Shown one piece after another: positions 10,369-19,880 of a stretch of DNA of 64,000 nt. Position 1 is the stretch's first letter. The number at the start of each line of letters is the position of its first letter. The position numbers and the translations under genes are program-made. Source of the stretch: Bacillota bacterium (GTDB lineage Bacteria; Bacillota_I; Bacilli_A; RF39; UBA660); assembly GCA_015059285.1 (NCBI GenBank), contig SVAS01000001.1, positions 391,291 to 455,290 of the forward strand. The letters are read 5' to 3'. The notes under the pieces were generated by a model. That model was not told the origin of the DNA. It saw only the letters and a program-made list of their open reading frames with translations, and searched no databases.

Positions 10369-11880
10369 TTATTTTTTAATATTAATATCTGTAATATCGA
10401 TTACGTTTGTATTTTCAAGAAAATTCTTTTTACTCTTTTTCTTTTCTTTTTTTCTTTTTTCTTTTCTTTTCAAATCTTTTTCTAAAAGCTTTGCGGCTTT
10501 TTTATTTTCAATTTCTTTATTATCAAGTTTACTTTTTTCTTTTTTCTCTTTACTATTTTTTTCTTTTTTGATTAATAGTCTTTCTTTAAACTTATTTTCA
10601 GTTCCTTGAATAGCTGATGCAACAACAACAACTACTACAATACTAAACAACCCAACTACAATACTTCTTAATATGAATATTTCTTCATTTACAGCATCAA
10701 AAATTTTATCGTTATACCTTTGTAATGTATTTTCATTAGTGTCATAAATATAAAAGCCTTCATTATTTGTTTCTATGTTTACTCCATAAAACAGTACAAA
10801 TCTATCGTTTTCTGACATTTTATAACATGTTAGTTCAACTTCATTGATAACTATTTTTGATTTTTTATAATTGTCAGGAATTAATTTTTCATCTATCTCT
10901 ATAGGATAAAAAGTAATTGGCAAAAATTTAAATTCTTTATACAAATTATACGTTTTATTTTCTTCATCATAAGTAAATAGATTGATTATTCCCTCTTCAT
11001 CTTTCAAACCTACCAAAGTATATCCTGTCACATCACCTACATAAACAGGAATTTCCTCATCGTTTATGATAATTGTTGATGGAGTATAAAGAACACTTAT
11101 ATCAGGTAATTGTTCTTTTTTACGAATAACAGTATATTTTTTGTCACCAACATTTACAACTATTGGATCTTTTTCTTTTACTGTTGCACTAATAGTATAA
11201 GTGCGTTTACTTCCATTTTCAGCGGTTACAACCACCTTAATATTATTCACACCTTCTGAAACATTAATAGTCCCTGTTCCAGTTACTTTTGCTTTATTAT
11301 GTTCTGCAGTAGCTTTAACATTAATTGAAGTAGTTCCAGCTTCTAATTCTACTGAATATTCAGATGTTTCTTTATTAAATTTTGGACTTATTTCTTTGCC
11401 TTCTATTTCTAATGATTTTAAATAATTAATAGAAGATTTTGGTGTGACGGTACCTGAGTTTGTAGGTTTTTGAGTGTTATTAACTGGCTTAGCAGCTACA
11501 CTAACTGATGTACTAGCACTTAAGTTTTGCCAAGAACTAGAAGCCATATCAGTGGCTCTAGCTCCGTTTGTAGAACAAGTAATTGTACCAGCACTAGTAG
11601 GTGTTACTTTTAAAGAATAACTTTTTGATTTAATAGAATTACTCATATCATCCCAATTTAAATTAAGACTGGCGCTTGTTCCTGCTCCAGAACATTTCAT
11701 AGTTCCTTCTATAGAAAATAATGGACTAGTTGCATTAATTGTGAGTGTTATAGTAACAGAATTCCCAGCTGTAACGCTACTAGAACTTTTCGTCATAGAA
11801 ATGCTACTTGATGCTGATACATTACTATATAAAGCAAAAAAGCTTATTACACCAATTAGTAAATATTTAATCTTTTTCAT
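10369..11880 (-). CDS. secreted/membrane protein with cadherin-like beta-sandwich domain and Lys-rich cytoplasmic tail
   Basis: Signal peptide; YLKSLEIEGKEISPKFNKETSEYSVELEAGTTSINVKATAEHNKAKVTGTGTINVSEGVNNIKVVVTAENGSKRTYTISA (cadherin-like beta-sandwich repeat); TM then poly-Lys tail. Confidence 0.8.
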   Translation of the reverse strand: MKKIKYLLIGVISFFALYSNVSASSSISMTKSSSSVTAGNSVTITLTINATSPLFSIEGTMKCSGAGTSASLNLNWDDMSNSIKSKSYSLKVTPTSAGTITCSTNGARATDMASSSWQNLSASTSVSVAAKPVNNTQKPTNSGTVTPKSSINYLKSLEIEGKEISPKFNKETSEYSVELEAGTTSINVKATAEHNKAKVTGTGTINVSEGVNNIKVVVTAENGSKRTYTISATVKEKDPIVVNVGDKKYTVIRKKEQLPDISVLYTPSTIIINDEEIPVYVGDVTGYTLVGLKDEEGIINLFTYDEENKTYNLYKEFKFLPITFYPIEIDEKLIPDNYKKSKIVINEVELTCYKMSENDRFVLFYGVNIETNNEGFYIYDTNENTLQRYNDKIFDAVNEEIFILRSIVVGLFSIVVVVVVASAIQGTENKFKERLLIKKEKNSKEKKEKSKLDNKEIENKKAAKLLEKDLKRKEKRKKEKKKSKKNFLENTNVIDITDINIKK

Positions 11881-11892
11881 ATCATCACTTCC

Positions 11893-13947
11893 TTATTGTT
11901 CTATGTTTGAATAACCATAATAATTTTTTAAAACAGCTAAAGCATCTAGTTTATCAACAACACCATTTTTATCGGCATCAGCAGCTTCTTTAAATTCATT
12001 ACTATGGGTAACGTATTTATAATGATGTCTAAGAATAGCTAAAGCATCCAATTTATCAATTGTATTATTACCATCTACATCTCCGTAAATCACTACTTTA
12101 AAAGTTTTAGTCTCATCGCCACTAGTAATTTTTACTTCATCACCAGTAGCTAAAATTTCATCTTTCTTTTTGCCATCATTAATTAATATAGTAGCATTTT
12201 TATCTACTTCTTTACCTTTTTCAATAAACTCGTTCGCTTTCATTTTGATATTTATACCACTAATATATTTGCCATCACTATTAATAAGCATTGTATTTAA
12301 AATTTCACTAATTTTTATAGGAATATCTGCATTTCTAGTAACAGTTATTTTATAAGTTCTAACACTACCATTTTCAGCAGTAACTTTAATTTCTTGAGTT
12401 TGTGATGTTCCAGTAAGTTGAACTTTACCAGTTCCTTTTACACTTGACTTACTACTTGCTTTAGTTGCGGCAATCTCAATTGAAGATATAAGTGGTGATA
12501 CATTAATTGTATATTCATTTTTAGTATACTTAAATCCTTCTACAGTTGAACCACCAACTGTTAAGTCTTTCAAATAATTATTACTATTTCTAGAATCATC
12601 TAATTTTGTAGATGCTGGCATATTGTTATATACAGGAATAACAAAGACAAAATTACTATTAAGCATACCTGTAGAATTATAACCATTATAAGTCTTATAA
12701 GATTCATAATATGGAGCCTCTATATTTTGTTGATATTGATGCAAACCATAACAAGGGCCATATATATCAAATTTTTGGAAATATGTAGTATCTTGTCCTA
12801 CTGATATATAATCATTCGAGATAAATGAAGCACCTTCTACGATAGCATCATATTCATTATTCCATCCCATTTGTTTAGCATACTCTAAACCATTTTTTAT
12901 AGTTTCATCTTTAGTATCGCCAGCAGCATTTATATTATAAAAGTTATAGTAACCATAGTATGCACTACTATATCCTCTCCATGTACCAGATATCATTGTT
13001 GTTCTAACAGTACCAACTTCTTGAACAACACGAGGAACTAAAAAATATGGACTTAAATTATTTTTTTTAGCAGCATCTAAAAATGCCTTAGCAAAAGTCG
13101 TATTTGCTTTACCAGTTACATTTTTTCTATGCATAAAAGTGCCTTCTAATAATTTTTCAATATGTGCTTCTGTATAATAATCACCACTATAAGTAAGTTC
13201 TTCAAACATAAAAATATTTTGTGTATTTAAAAAATTTCTAGGATCTAAATAATATTTAACTGTATTTAAACTAGGAATATACCACCTATTTTGTTCTCCT
13301 CCTGTAAAATTTGTATTAAAAGTATCTGTTAAAGGATTATAAGCCCAACTATCTAAAGATTTTAGTCCATCACGACTTCTAGATGTATCTTCTAGTAAAC
13401 TAACGCCTTTAGTTAGTCCGTATGGACATCCTGATAATTCATATTTATTATACCCTTGATATTGAACTGTAGCAAAAGTATTAAAATTTACATTCGCGTT
13501 TTTAGCTTTAAAAATTGCGTTAGGATATATCTTATGTAAAGCTTCTATTTTTGATTTGTAACTAGCTGGAAATTTTTCTAATTCTTGTTTGTATATGGCA
13601 TCTAAATCTATGTCATTCTCATTATCTGTATCACCACTTCCAGATGAAATATTTTCCCAATTAATTGATGATAAATAAGCACTGCAAGCATATCCTTCTA
13701 TGTTATTATAATTAATTTTAAACCAACTTTTACCTTCACAACCAGAACCAGTTTTTTCAGTATCACTTAAAAGTGTGATAGTTGTAGCAGCCGGTATCAT
13801 ACCTAACTCTAAAGAAGACACATCAGGTAAACTTCTTATTTTAACTTCATATATACCAGTATTAGCAGTTGATACTGCTTTAACTACTTCCATATTAATA
13901 AATAGAGAAAAAATAATAAAACTTAACATATATAATAAACGTTTCAT
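11893..13947 (-). CDS. N-acetylglucosaminidase with SH3-like, cadherin-like and C-terminal type I dockerin domains
   Basis: SH3-like N-terminus (RSLPDVSSLELGMIPAATTITLLSD), LytB/LytD-like glucosaminidase core (FLVPRVVQEVGT), cadherin-like repeat, C-terminus GDVDGNNTIDKLDALAILRHHY...ADADKNGVVDKLDALAVLKNYYGY = two dockerin repeats. Confidence 0.85.
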   Translation of the reverse strand: MKRLLYMLSFIIFSLFINMEVVKAVSTANTGIYEVKIRSLPDVSSLELGMIPAATTITLLSDTEKTGSGCEGKSWFKINYNNIEGYACSAYLSSINWENISSGSGDTDNENDIDLDAIYKQELEKFPASYKSKIEALHKIYPNAIFKAKNANVNFNTFATVQYQGYNKYELSGCPYGLTKGVSLLEDTSRSRDGLKSLDSWAYNPLTDTFNTNFTGGEQNRWYIPSLNTVKYYLDPRNFLNTQNIFMFEELTYSGDYYTEAHIEKLLEGTFMHRKNVTGKANTTFAKAFLDAAKKNNLSPYFLVPRVVQEVGTVRTTMISGTWRGYSSAYYGYYNFYNINAAGDTKDETIKNGLEYAKQMGWNNEYDAIVEGASFISNDYISVGQDTTYFQKFDIYGPCYGLHQYQQNIEAPYYESYKTYNGYNSTGMLNSNFVFVIPVYNNMPASTKLDDSRNSNNYLKDLTVGGSTVEGFKYTKNEYTINVSPLISSIEIAATKASSKSSVKGTGKVQLTGTSQTQEIKVTAENGSVRTYKITVTRNADIPIKISEILNTMLINSDGKYISGINIKMKANEFIEKGKEVDKNATILINDGKKKDEILATGDEVKITSGDETKTFKVVIYGDVDGNNTIDKLDALAILRHHYKYVTHSNEFKEAADADKNGVVDKLDALAVLKNYYGYSNIEQ

Positions 13948-14051
13948 ATTTTCACCTCTCTTATTTTATCAATAATATTATAACAAAATTCGACACAATT
14001 GTATAGTTAGTTAAAACCATTTTTCTAAATATGACATTTGTTTACAAAAAA

Positions 14052-14073
14052 AGGAATACATTTAAAGTATTCC
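14052..14073 (-). terminator. intrinsic terminator, minus strand
   Basis: ggaatac-N7-gtattcc (14053-14073) with a T-run on the minus strand. Confidence 0.5.
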
Positions 14074-14345
14074 CATCTATATAAAACGCTAAATGCATTA
14101 GCGTAGCCACATAACAAGTATAGTTTTTCTATACTTGTATTAGAACTTTTAAAGTTCTAATTTTAATATATCCATATTACCTAAATTATATGCATTATTT
14201 TTTAAACATATATCATTTTAATATAGTATATTCCACTTACCAATCTTAATGTATGTATTTAACTATGTAATATACAATATTTTTAAAATAACTTTACATA
14301 TTAATGTTGTATATTTGACTAAGTATTTTCTTTATTTAATTTTTA

Positions 14346-14614
14346 TCATACTAACTCGTATTCTCTAGCAATTATCCTATCATCAGAACAATATTTTATA
14401 ACATACTCATTATCTTGCTTGCAAATTATAATACCTACAGTGTCTTTTTCTTCTATTGTTTTTATATTTTTACCATATTCTTTTCCTGCTTCACTTAAAA
14501 GTTTCCAGTTTCGAAATATACTTTAACTTTATGCCTGTCTTTGGAATAATCTTTAGCTTTATCGTATATTTCACTTTTTATTAATTGTTCTTTTATCTCA
14601 TTATAATAATTCAT
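14346..14614 (-). pseudogene. DUF1016/YhcG (PDDEXK nuclease) family remnant, frameshifted and internally deleted
   Basis: Minus strand MNYYNEIKEQLIKSEIYDKAKDYSKDRHKVKVYFETGN, then in another frame LLSEAGKEYGKNI joined directly to C-terminal-type sequence VGIIICKQDNEYVIKYCSDDRIIAREYELV*. Confidence 0.65.
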
Positions 14615-14625
14615 ATTTCTCCTTT

Positions 14626-16650
14626 CTATGGTGTGCAAGTTTCTATTTTTAATTCATTATTTTTTATCTTAAAAATAATACTTCCATCTTGATCTGTTCT
14701 ATATATTTTAAATTTATCTAATACACTTAATACTTCTTTATTTGGATGACCATACCTGTTGTTCTTTCCAACACTAATAATGGAATATTTAGGATTTATT
14801 TCATCTATGAAATTTTTACTAGAGCTTGTCCTACTGCCATGATGCCCTACTTTTAATACATCAATATCTTGTAGATTATATTTTTTTATTAAATCTTCTT
14901 CAACATCTTCTCCTGCATCTCCCATAAATAAAAATTTATAATTATTGAGTTTTGTATAAACAACTAAACTATCTTCATTTTCATCATAATGTTTTTTATT
15001 TAAAAAATATAACTTGTAATTATTGATATTTAAAATCTTATTATTATAATAGAAATATTTTATTTTTTTCTTATCTAATTTCTTAATTAATTCTGTTTCC
15101 AAATCATTATTTTTATAACTATTCATAATAACTCTTTCTATTTTGAAATTATCTACCAAATCTATGGAACTTCCCATATGATCAAAGTCCCCATGGGTAA
15201 GAATTAAATAATCTATTTTTTTAATTCCTAAAGATTTTAAAAAGGGAATTATTATATTTTTACTTAAATCATAGTCTTTATTTCCACCTGTATCAATTAA
15301 TATATTCCCTTGATTATATGGTAATTGTATCAAAGCACTATCACCTTGACCAACATCAATAAAAGTAATTTTTGGGTATAGATTAAAGTAAGTTTGATTA
15401 TACAACAAAAATAATGTTATAAATAATACAAATATTTTATATTTCTTAACCTTTATCAAAATACTTGTAACAATAATGTAATATATCAAAATTAAGAAAA
15501 CATCTATTTTTCCAAAGTCTAAATTAATTGAAAATTTTGATAAAAATACAGATATTTGTTCAAAATAATTAAGACAAACAACTAACAAGTTATTTAAGAT
15601 TGGAAATACAAAGCTTAATAATGATAACGGAAAAATAATGACGGTAATTAACGGAACAGAAATAACATTTATAAAAGGGCTTAACAAATTAATAGTAAAA
15701 AAATTATTGATGGTTATTGGAATAGATACTAAAAATGCTATTAAAGAGACTATAAATATCTTTACAAAATAATTATTAAACTTATTTAATAAATTTTTAA
15801 AAACAATCAAATAACCACTTATGATAAAGCTATATAAAAAACTAATACTATAAAAATAATATGGATTATATATGATTAATAAATTGAAAATAATAATTAA
15901 AATTTCTGTCGCATTAAAATTCCAATTAAACACTTTGTTAAAACCAAGTCCAATAAAAAGTAAACTTGCTCTTAAAACAGATGGAGAAAAGTTAGTTAAA
16001 AACATATAAAAAATTAAAAATAAAGTTATTAAAATATAATTTATTATTGGTACTTTTATTATCTTTTTTAATACATTCAAAAGAATCATCGTCATAAGAG
16101 AAATATGCATACCTGAAATACTAAATAAATGACTAACACCATTCTTTTGATAAATGGAATTTATATTATTTTCTATTTCATTAACACCTAAAATAAAAGT
16201 ATCTAAATAATTATTGTTTATTTTTTCAACTCTGTTTACAATTTTATTTTTTAATTTATAAAAAAAATTACTATTATTTTGTATTTCATAAGACTCTGCA
16301 TTGAATATCCAAGTTATTTTTTTACTTTTTAAATAATTTTGATAATCGAATAGATTAAAAACTGTATTTTTGTTAGGTTTTTTAAAAATTCCTTTAGCCT
16401 TTATGTAATCACCAACAATTATATTATCATCACAATCATAACAATTTACTAATACTTTTTCTTTAGCTTTTACAACTAGTGTCATACGATTGTTATGTGT
16501 TTTTATTTCAACAATTCTACCATATAAATAATTATCATTAACACTATAATAACTTTTATGATTATTTTTAATTCTAATATAAGTAAATATTAAAACTAAA
16601 ACACTAAATAGTAAGATAAGTTTTAATTTTTTCAAAAGTACTACTACCAA
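14626..16650 (-). CDS. comEC: ComEC/Rec2 family competence protein with metallo-beta-lactamase domain
   Basis: GVSHLFSISGMHISLM in ComEC domain; ITFIDVGQGDSALIQLP...THGDFDHMGS...VGHHGSRTSSS. Confidence 0.95.
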   Translation of the reverse strand: MVVVLLKKLKLILLFSVLVLIFTYIRIKNNHKSYYSVNDNYLYGRIVEIKTHNNRMTLVVKAKEKVLVNCYDCDDNIIVGDYIKAKGIFKKPNKNTVFNLFDYQNYLKSKKITWIFNAESYEIQNNSNFFYKLKNKIVNRVEKINNNYLDTFILGVNEIENNINSIYQKNGVSHLFSISGMHISLMTMILLNVLKKIIKVPIINYILITLFLIFYMFLTNFSPSVLRASLLFIGLGFNKVFNWNFNATEILIIIFNLLIIYNPYYFYSISFLYSFIISGYLIVFKNLLNKFNNYFVKIFIVSLIAFLVSIPITINNFFTINLLSPFINVISVPLITVIIFPLSLLSFVFPILNNLLVVCLNYFEQISVFLSKFSINLDFGKIDVFLILIYYIIVTSILIKVKKYKIFVLFITLFLLYNQTYFNLYPKITFIDVGQGDSALIQLPYNQGNILIDTGGNKDYDLSKNIIIPFLKSLGIKKIDYLILTHGDFDHMGSSIDLVDNFKIERVIMNSYKNNDLETELIKKLDKKKIKYFYYNNKILNINNYKLYFLNKKHYDENEDSLVVYTKLNNYKFLFMGDAGEDVEEDLIKKYNLQDIDVLKVGHHGSRTSSSKNFIDEINPKYSIISVGKNNRYGHPNKEVLSVLDKFKIYRTDQDGSIIFKIKNNELKIETCTP

Positions 16651-17197
16651 TTCCTTTAACGTTCATAATATCTTCTATTTGTTTAAAACCATATTTATTA
16701 CGATACTCAATAATTAATTTGGCTTTACTTTCGCCAATACCAGGTATTGTCATAAGTTCATCAATTGTTCCTGTATTTAAAGATACTTTACCTGTTTTAT
16801 TTATAATACTTTCACTACTTGTAATAATATCTTCTATACATCCAGCATTTTCTATTTTAGGACAAACACATTCTTTTTCAATAAACTTAATACTAGAACT
16901 ACCTTTTTTTAATTCCTTAATTTCTTCTTTAGTATAAATAATGACTACATCTTCATTTTTTAATTCTTTACTTAAATTAATTGTAGTAATATCCGCATTT
17001 TCTTTTAAACCACCACTTTTTTTAATCAAATCATCAACTCGTTCATCATTTTCAATTTCATAAACACCCTCTTTATTTACAGCTCCTTTTATTTCAACTT
17101 TAATTGTTTCTGATTTATTATTTGGTTTATCAAAGCCTATAAATGCTATTAAAACTATCAATATAACGTTTAAACTATAACTAATAAATTTTAACAT
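16604..17197 (-). CDS. comEA: ComEA family competence protein (SLBB + helix-hairpin-helix)
   Basis: VEIKGAVNKEGVYEI (SLBB) and LNTGTIDELMTIPGIGESKAKLIIEYRNKYGFKQIEDIMNVKGIG (HhH). Confidence 0.93.
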   Translation of the reverse strand: MLKFISYSLNVILIVLIAFIGFDKPNNKSETIKVEIKGAVNKEGVYEIENDERVDDLIKKSGGLKENADITTINLSKELKNEDVVIIYTKEEIKELKKGSSSIKFIEKECVCPKIENAGCIEDIITSSESIINKTGKVSLNTGTIDELMTIPGIGESKAKLIIEYRNKYGFKQIEDIMNVKGIGSSTFEKIKTYLTI

Positions 17198-17272
17198 TCA
17201 ATCACCTCTACTAGTATTATTCGATAAAAGTTATCAAAAATCCTACAAAAAAAAGAAACTTTTTAAGTTTCT

Positions 17273-18589
17273 TTATGGATTTAATCTATTAGGTCCTCTA
17301 AATATAAACATAGCTTCTTTAAGCGATGGTAGATTTAACAGTAACATTGTAATTCTATCAACACCCAAACCAAATCCTCCATGAGGTGGACAACCATATT
17401 TAAAGAATTCTAAATAAAATTCAACATCTTTTTGTAAACCTTTTTCTAAAGCTTGTTCTAATAGTGGTTCATATCTATGTTCCCTTTGAGCACCTGTTGT
17501 TATTTCAACACCTCTCCAAATCAAGTCATATCCTTGAGGAATACCATCTTTTCTCATATGATAAAAAGCTCTTTTATCTTTTGGAAAATCTGTTACAAAT
17601 AAAAATTCACTATTGTATACTTCCATAGAATATTTATAAGATAATTTTTCAGCTTCAGTAGTTAAATCAACTTTGGCAGCATCATCTATAACATAACCAT
17701 ATCTATCTTCAAGTTCTTTGTATAAATCAGCAAGTTTTATACGAGGAAATTTAGCAGTAGGAACAATAATTTCAGAACCAAAAGTATTTTTAACTAGCTC
17801 ACCATATTTCTCGTTTAATCCTTTTAACATATATGTTAGCATTTCTTCTTCTAAACACATTACATCTTCTACAGAATTAATATAACTAAATTCTAAATCA
17901 AATCCAGTAAATTCTGTTGTATGTCTATTAGTATTTGAATTTTCAGCTCTAAATACAGGACCCACTTCAAAAATCCTTTCAAAACCACTAGCCATTGCCA
18001 TTTGTTTATAAAATTGAGGAGATTGCGCTAAATAAGCTAATCTATCAAAATATTTAACTTCAAATACTTCACTACCTGATTCGCTAGCAGCAGCTATTAA
18101 TTTTGGAGTATGTATTTCTGTAAAATCAAGACTATATAAATATTCACGCATAAGTCTTACCATTTCGCTTTGAACTTTAAAAATATTAGCGTTATATTCA
18201 TTTCTTAAATCTAGAAAACGATAATCTAATCTTGTATCTATTTCTGCTGCATTTTTGTCTTTAATATTAAGTGGTAGTTCTGGTAACGATTTAGAAGTTA
18301 CTTCTATCTTAGTAGGGATTATTTCCATTCCATTTAATTTTACTTTTTCATTTTCTAATACTTTACCAACAACTTTAACAGTGCTTTCTAAAGATAAATT
18401 ATTAATCATTTCTACTAAAGCACTATTTGATTCTTCTGATTTTTCTATAGTCAATTGTACTTTTCCAGTTTTATCTCTTAAAATAACGAATTGAACCCAT
18501 TGCAGATTTCTAATATTGTCAACAAAAGCACAAATCTCTACTTCTTCGTTAAAATGTTTATTTAAATCTTCTATATATATTCTTTTCAT
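17273..18589 (-). CDS. aspS: aspartyl-tRNA synthetase, archaeal/eukaryotic-type (short, no GAD insertion)
   Basis: 438 aa class II aaRS; TRLDYRFLDLRN, FRAENSNTNRHTTEFTGFDLE, GGFGLGVDRITMLLLNL. Lacks the ~150 aa insertion of bacterial AspRS. Confidence 0.88.
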   Translation of the reverse strand: MKRIYIEDLNKHFNEEVEICAFVDNIRNLQWVQFVILRDKTGKVQLTIEKSEESNSALVEMINNLSLESTVKVVGKVLENEKVKLNGMEIIPTKIEVTSKSLPELPLNIKDKNAAEIDTRLDYRFLDLRNEYNANIFKVQSEMVRLMREYLYSLDFTEIHTPKLIAAASESGSEVFEVKYFDRLAYLAQSPQFYKQMAMASGFERIFEVGPVFRAENSNTNRHTTEFTGFDLEFSYINSVEDVMCLEEEMLTYMLKGLNEKYGELVKNTFGSEIIVPTAKFPRIKLADLYKELEDRYGYVIDDAAKVDLTTEAEKLSYKYSMEVYNSEFLFVTDFPKDKRAFYHMRKDGIPQGYDLIWRGVEITTGAQREHRYEPLLEQALEKGLQKDVEFYLEFFKYGCPPHGGFGLGVDRITMLLLNLPSLKEAMFIFRGPNRLNP

Positions 18590-19870
18590 TTATTCACCTT
18601 CTTCTAAGATATTTGAATCTAAAAATTCAAGTATTTCTTCTAAACTAATTTTATATTCTTCTTTGGTATTATTATTTTTAATTGTTACAATATTGTTTTT
18701 AACTTCTTCTTCACCAATAATCGCTACGTATTTACTCTTCATACGATCAGCTTGCTTAAAATTAGATTTTAAATTTCTATGCATATAGTCCATATCAGTT
18801 TTAAATCCATTTAATCTAAGATGATTTGTTAAAGATAAAGCGTTGCTTATTTCATTTTCACTCATAGGTATAATATATATATCTACATTATCATCTTTTA
18901 CTAAATTAATGTTTTCACATTCTAGTGCAGCAAGTAATCTTTCCATACCTAAAGCAAAACCAACACCAGATACATCTGGACCACCTATTTGTTTAGATAA
19001 ACCATTATATCTTCCACCACCACATAAAACATTTTGACTTCCAAATCCAGCTATATCTGCTTCTACTTCAAATACAGTATGAGTGTAATAATCTAGTCCT
19101 CTCACTACTTTTGGATTAACAACAAATTCAATATCTAATACTTCTAAATATTTTTTAACATCTTCAAAATGTTTTTTACTAACTTCATTTAAATATTCAA
19201 TGGTAGTAGGAATATTTTTCATAATTTCTTTATCATTATCTACTTTACAATCTAAAATTCGTAAAGGATTTTTTTCAAATCTTTCTTTACAATCTGAACA
19301 TAAAGTATCTAAATGTGGTCTAAAATATTCTTTTAAAGCTTCTCTATAGTTATTACGAGATTCTAAATCGCCTAAACTATTAATACTGACTTTAATACCT
19401 TTAAGACCAAGAAGTCTATAAATATTAACAGCAATGCTTATAACTTCTGCATCTATCAAAGCATCATCTGATCCAAATACTTCTACTCCAAATTGATAAA
19501 ATTCACGAAATCTACCAGATTGTGGTCTTTCATAACGATACATAGGACCATAATACCAAGATTTTATAGGCATACTAGCACTACCATACATTTTATTTTC
19601 AACAAAACTTCTAACAATACCTGCAGTACCTTCTGGACGTAAAGTCATATCACGATCTCCACGATCTTTAAAATCATATGTTTCCTTAGTTACAATATCT
19701 GTAGTAGAACCTACCCCTCTATGAAAAAGTTCACTTGCTTCAAACAAAGGTGTTCTAAAATATTCATAATTATATTGCTTCATTAAAGCTTTAAAAACTT
19801 CTTCTATATATAGAATTTGTTTTCCTTTATCACCATATACATCATAAGTTCCTTTTGGTTTTTGTATCAT
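18590..19870 (-). CDS. hisS: histidyl-tRNA synthetase
   Basis: KGTYDVYG, TLRPEGTAGIVR, YYGPMYRYERPQSGRFREFYQFGVE, VVRGLDYYTHTVFE. Confidence 0.96.
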   Translation of the reverse strand: MIQKPKGTYDVYGDKGKQILYIEEVFKALMKQYNYEYFRTPLFEASELFHRGVGSTTDIVTKETYDFKDRGDRDMTLRPEGTAGIVRSFVENKMYGSASMPIKSWYYGPMYRYERPQSGRFREFYQFGVEVFGSDDALIDAEVISIAVNIYRLLGLKGIKVSINSLGDLESRNNYREALKEYFRPHLDTLCSDCKERFEKNPLRILDCKVDNDKEIMKNIPTTIEYLNEVSKKHFEDVKKYLEVLDIEFVVNPKVVRGLDYYTHTVFEVEADIAGFGSQNVLCGGGRYNGLSKQIGGPDVSGVGFALGMERLLAALECENINLVKDDNVDIYIIPMSENEISNALSLTNHLRLNGFKTDMDYMHRNLKSNFKQADRMKSKYVAIIGEEEVKNNIVTIKNNNTKEEYKISLEEILEFLDSNILEEGE

Positions 19871-19880
19871 AATTACCTCC

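Noticed and set aside
10369-10590. Low-complexity coding end of the cadherin-like protein, possible repeat expansion
   Set aside because: It is a Lys/Glu-rich cytoplasmic tail made of AAA/GAA codons in an AT-rich genome; nothing beyond composition.
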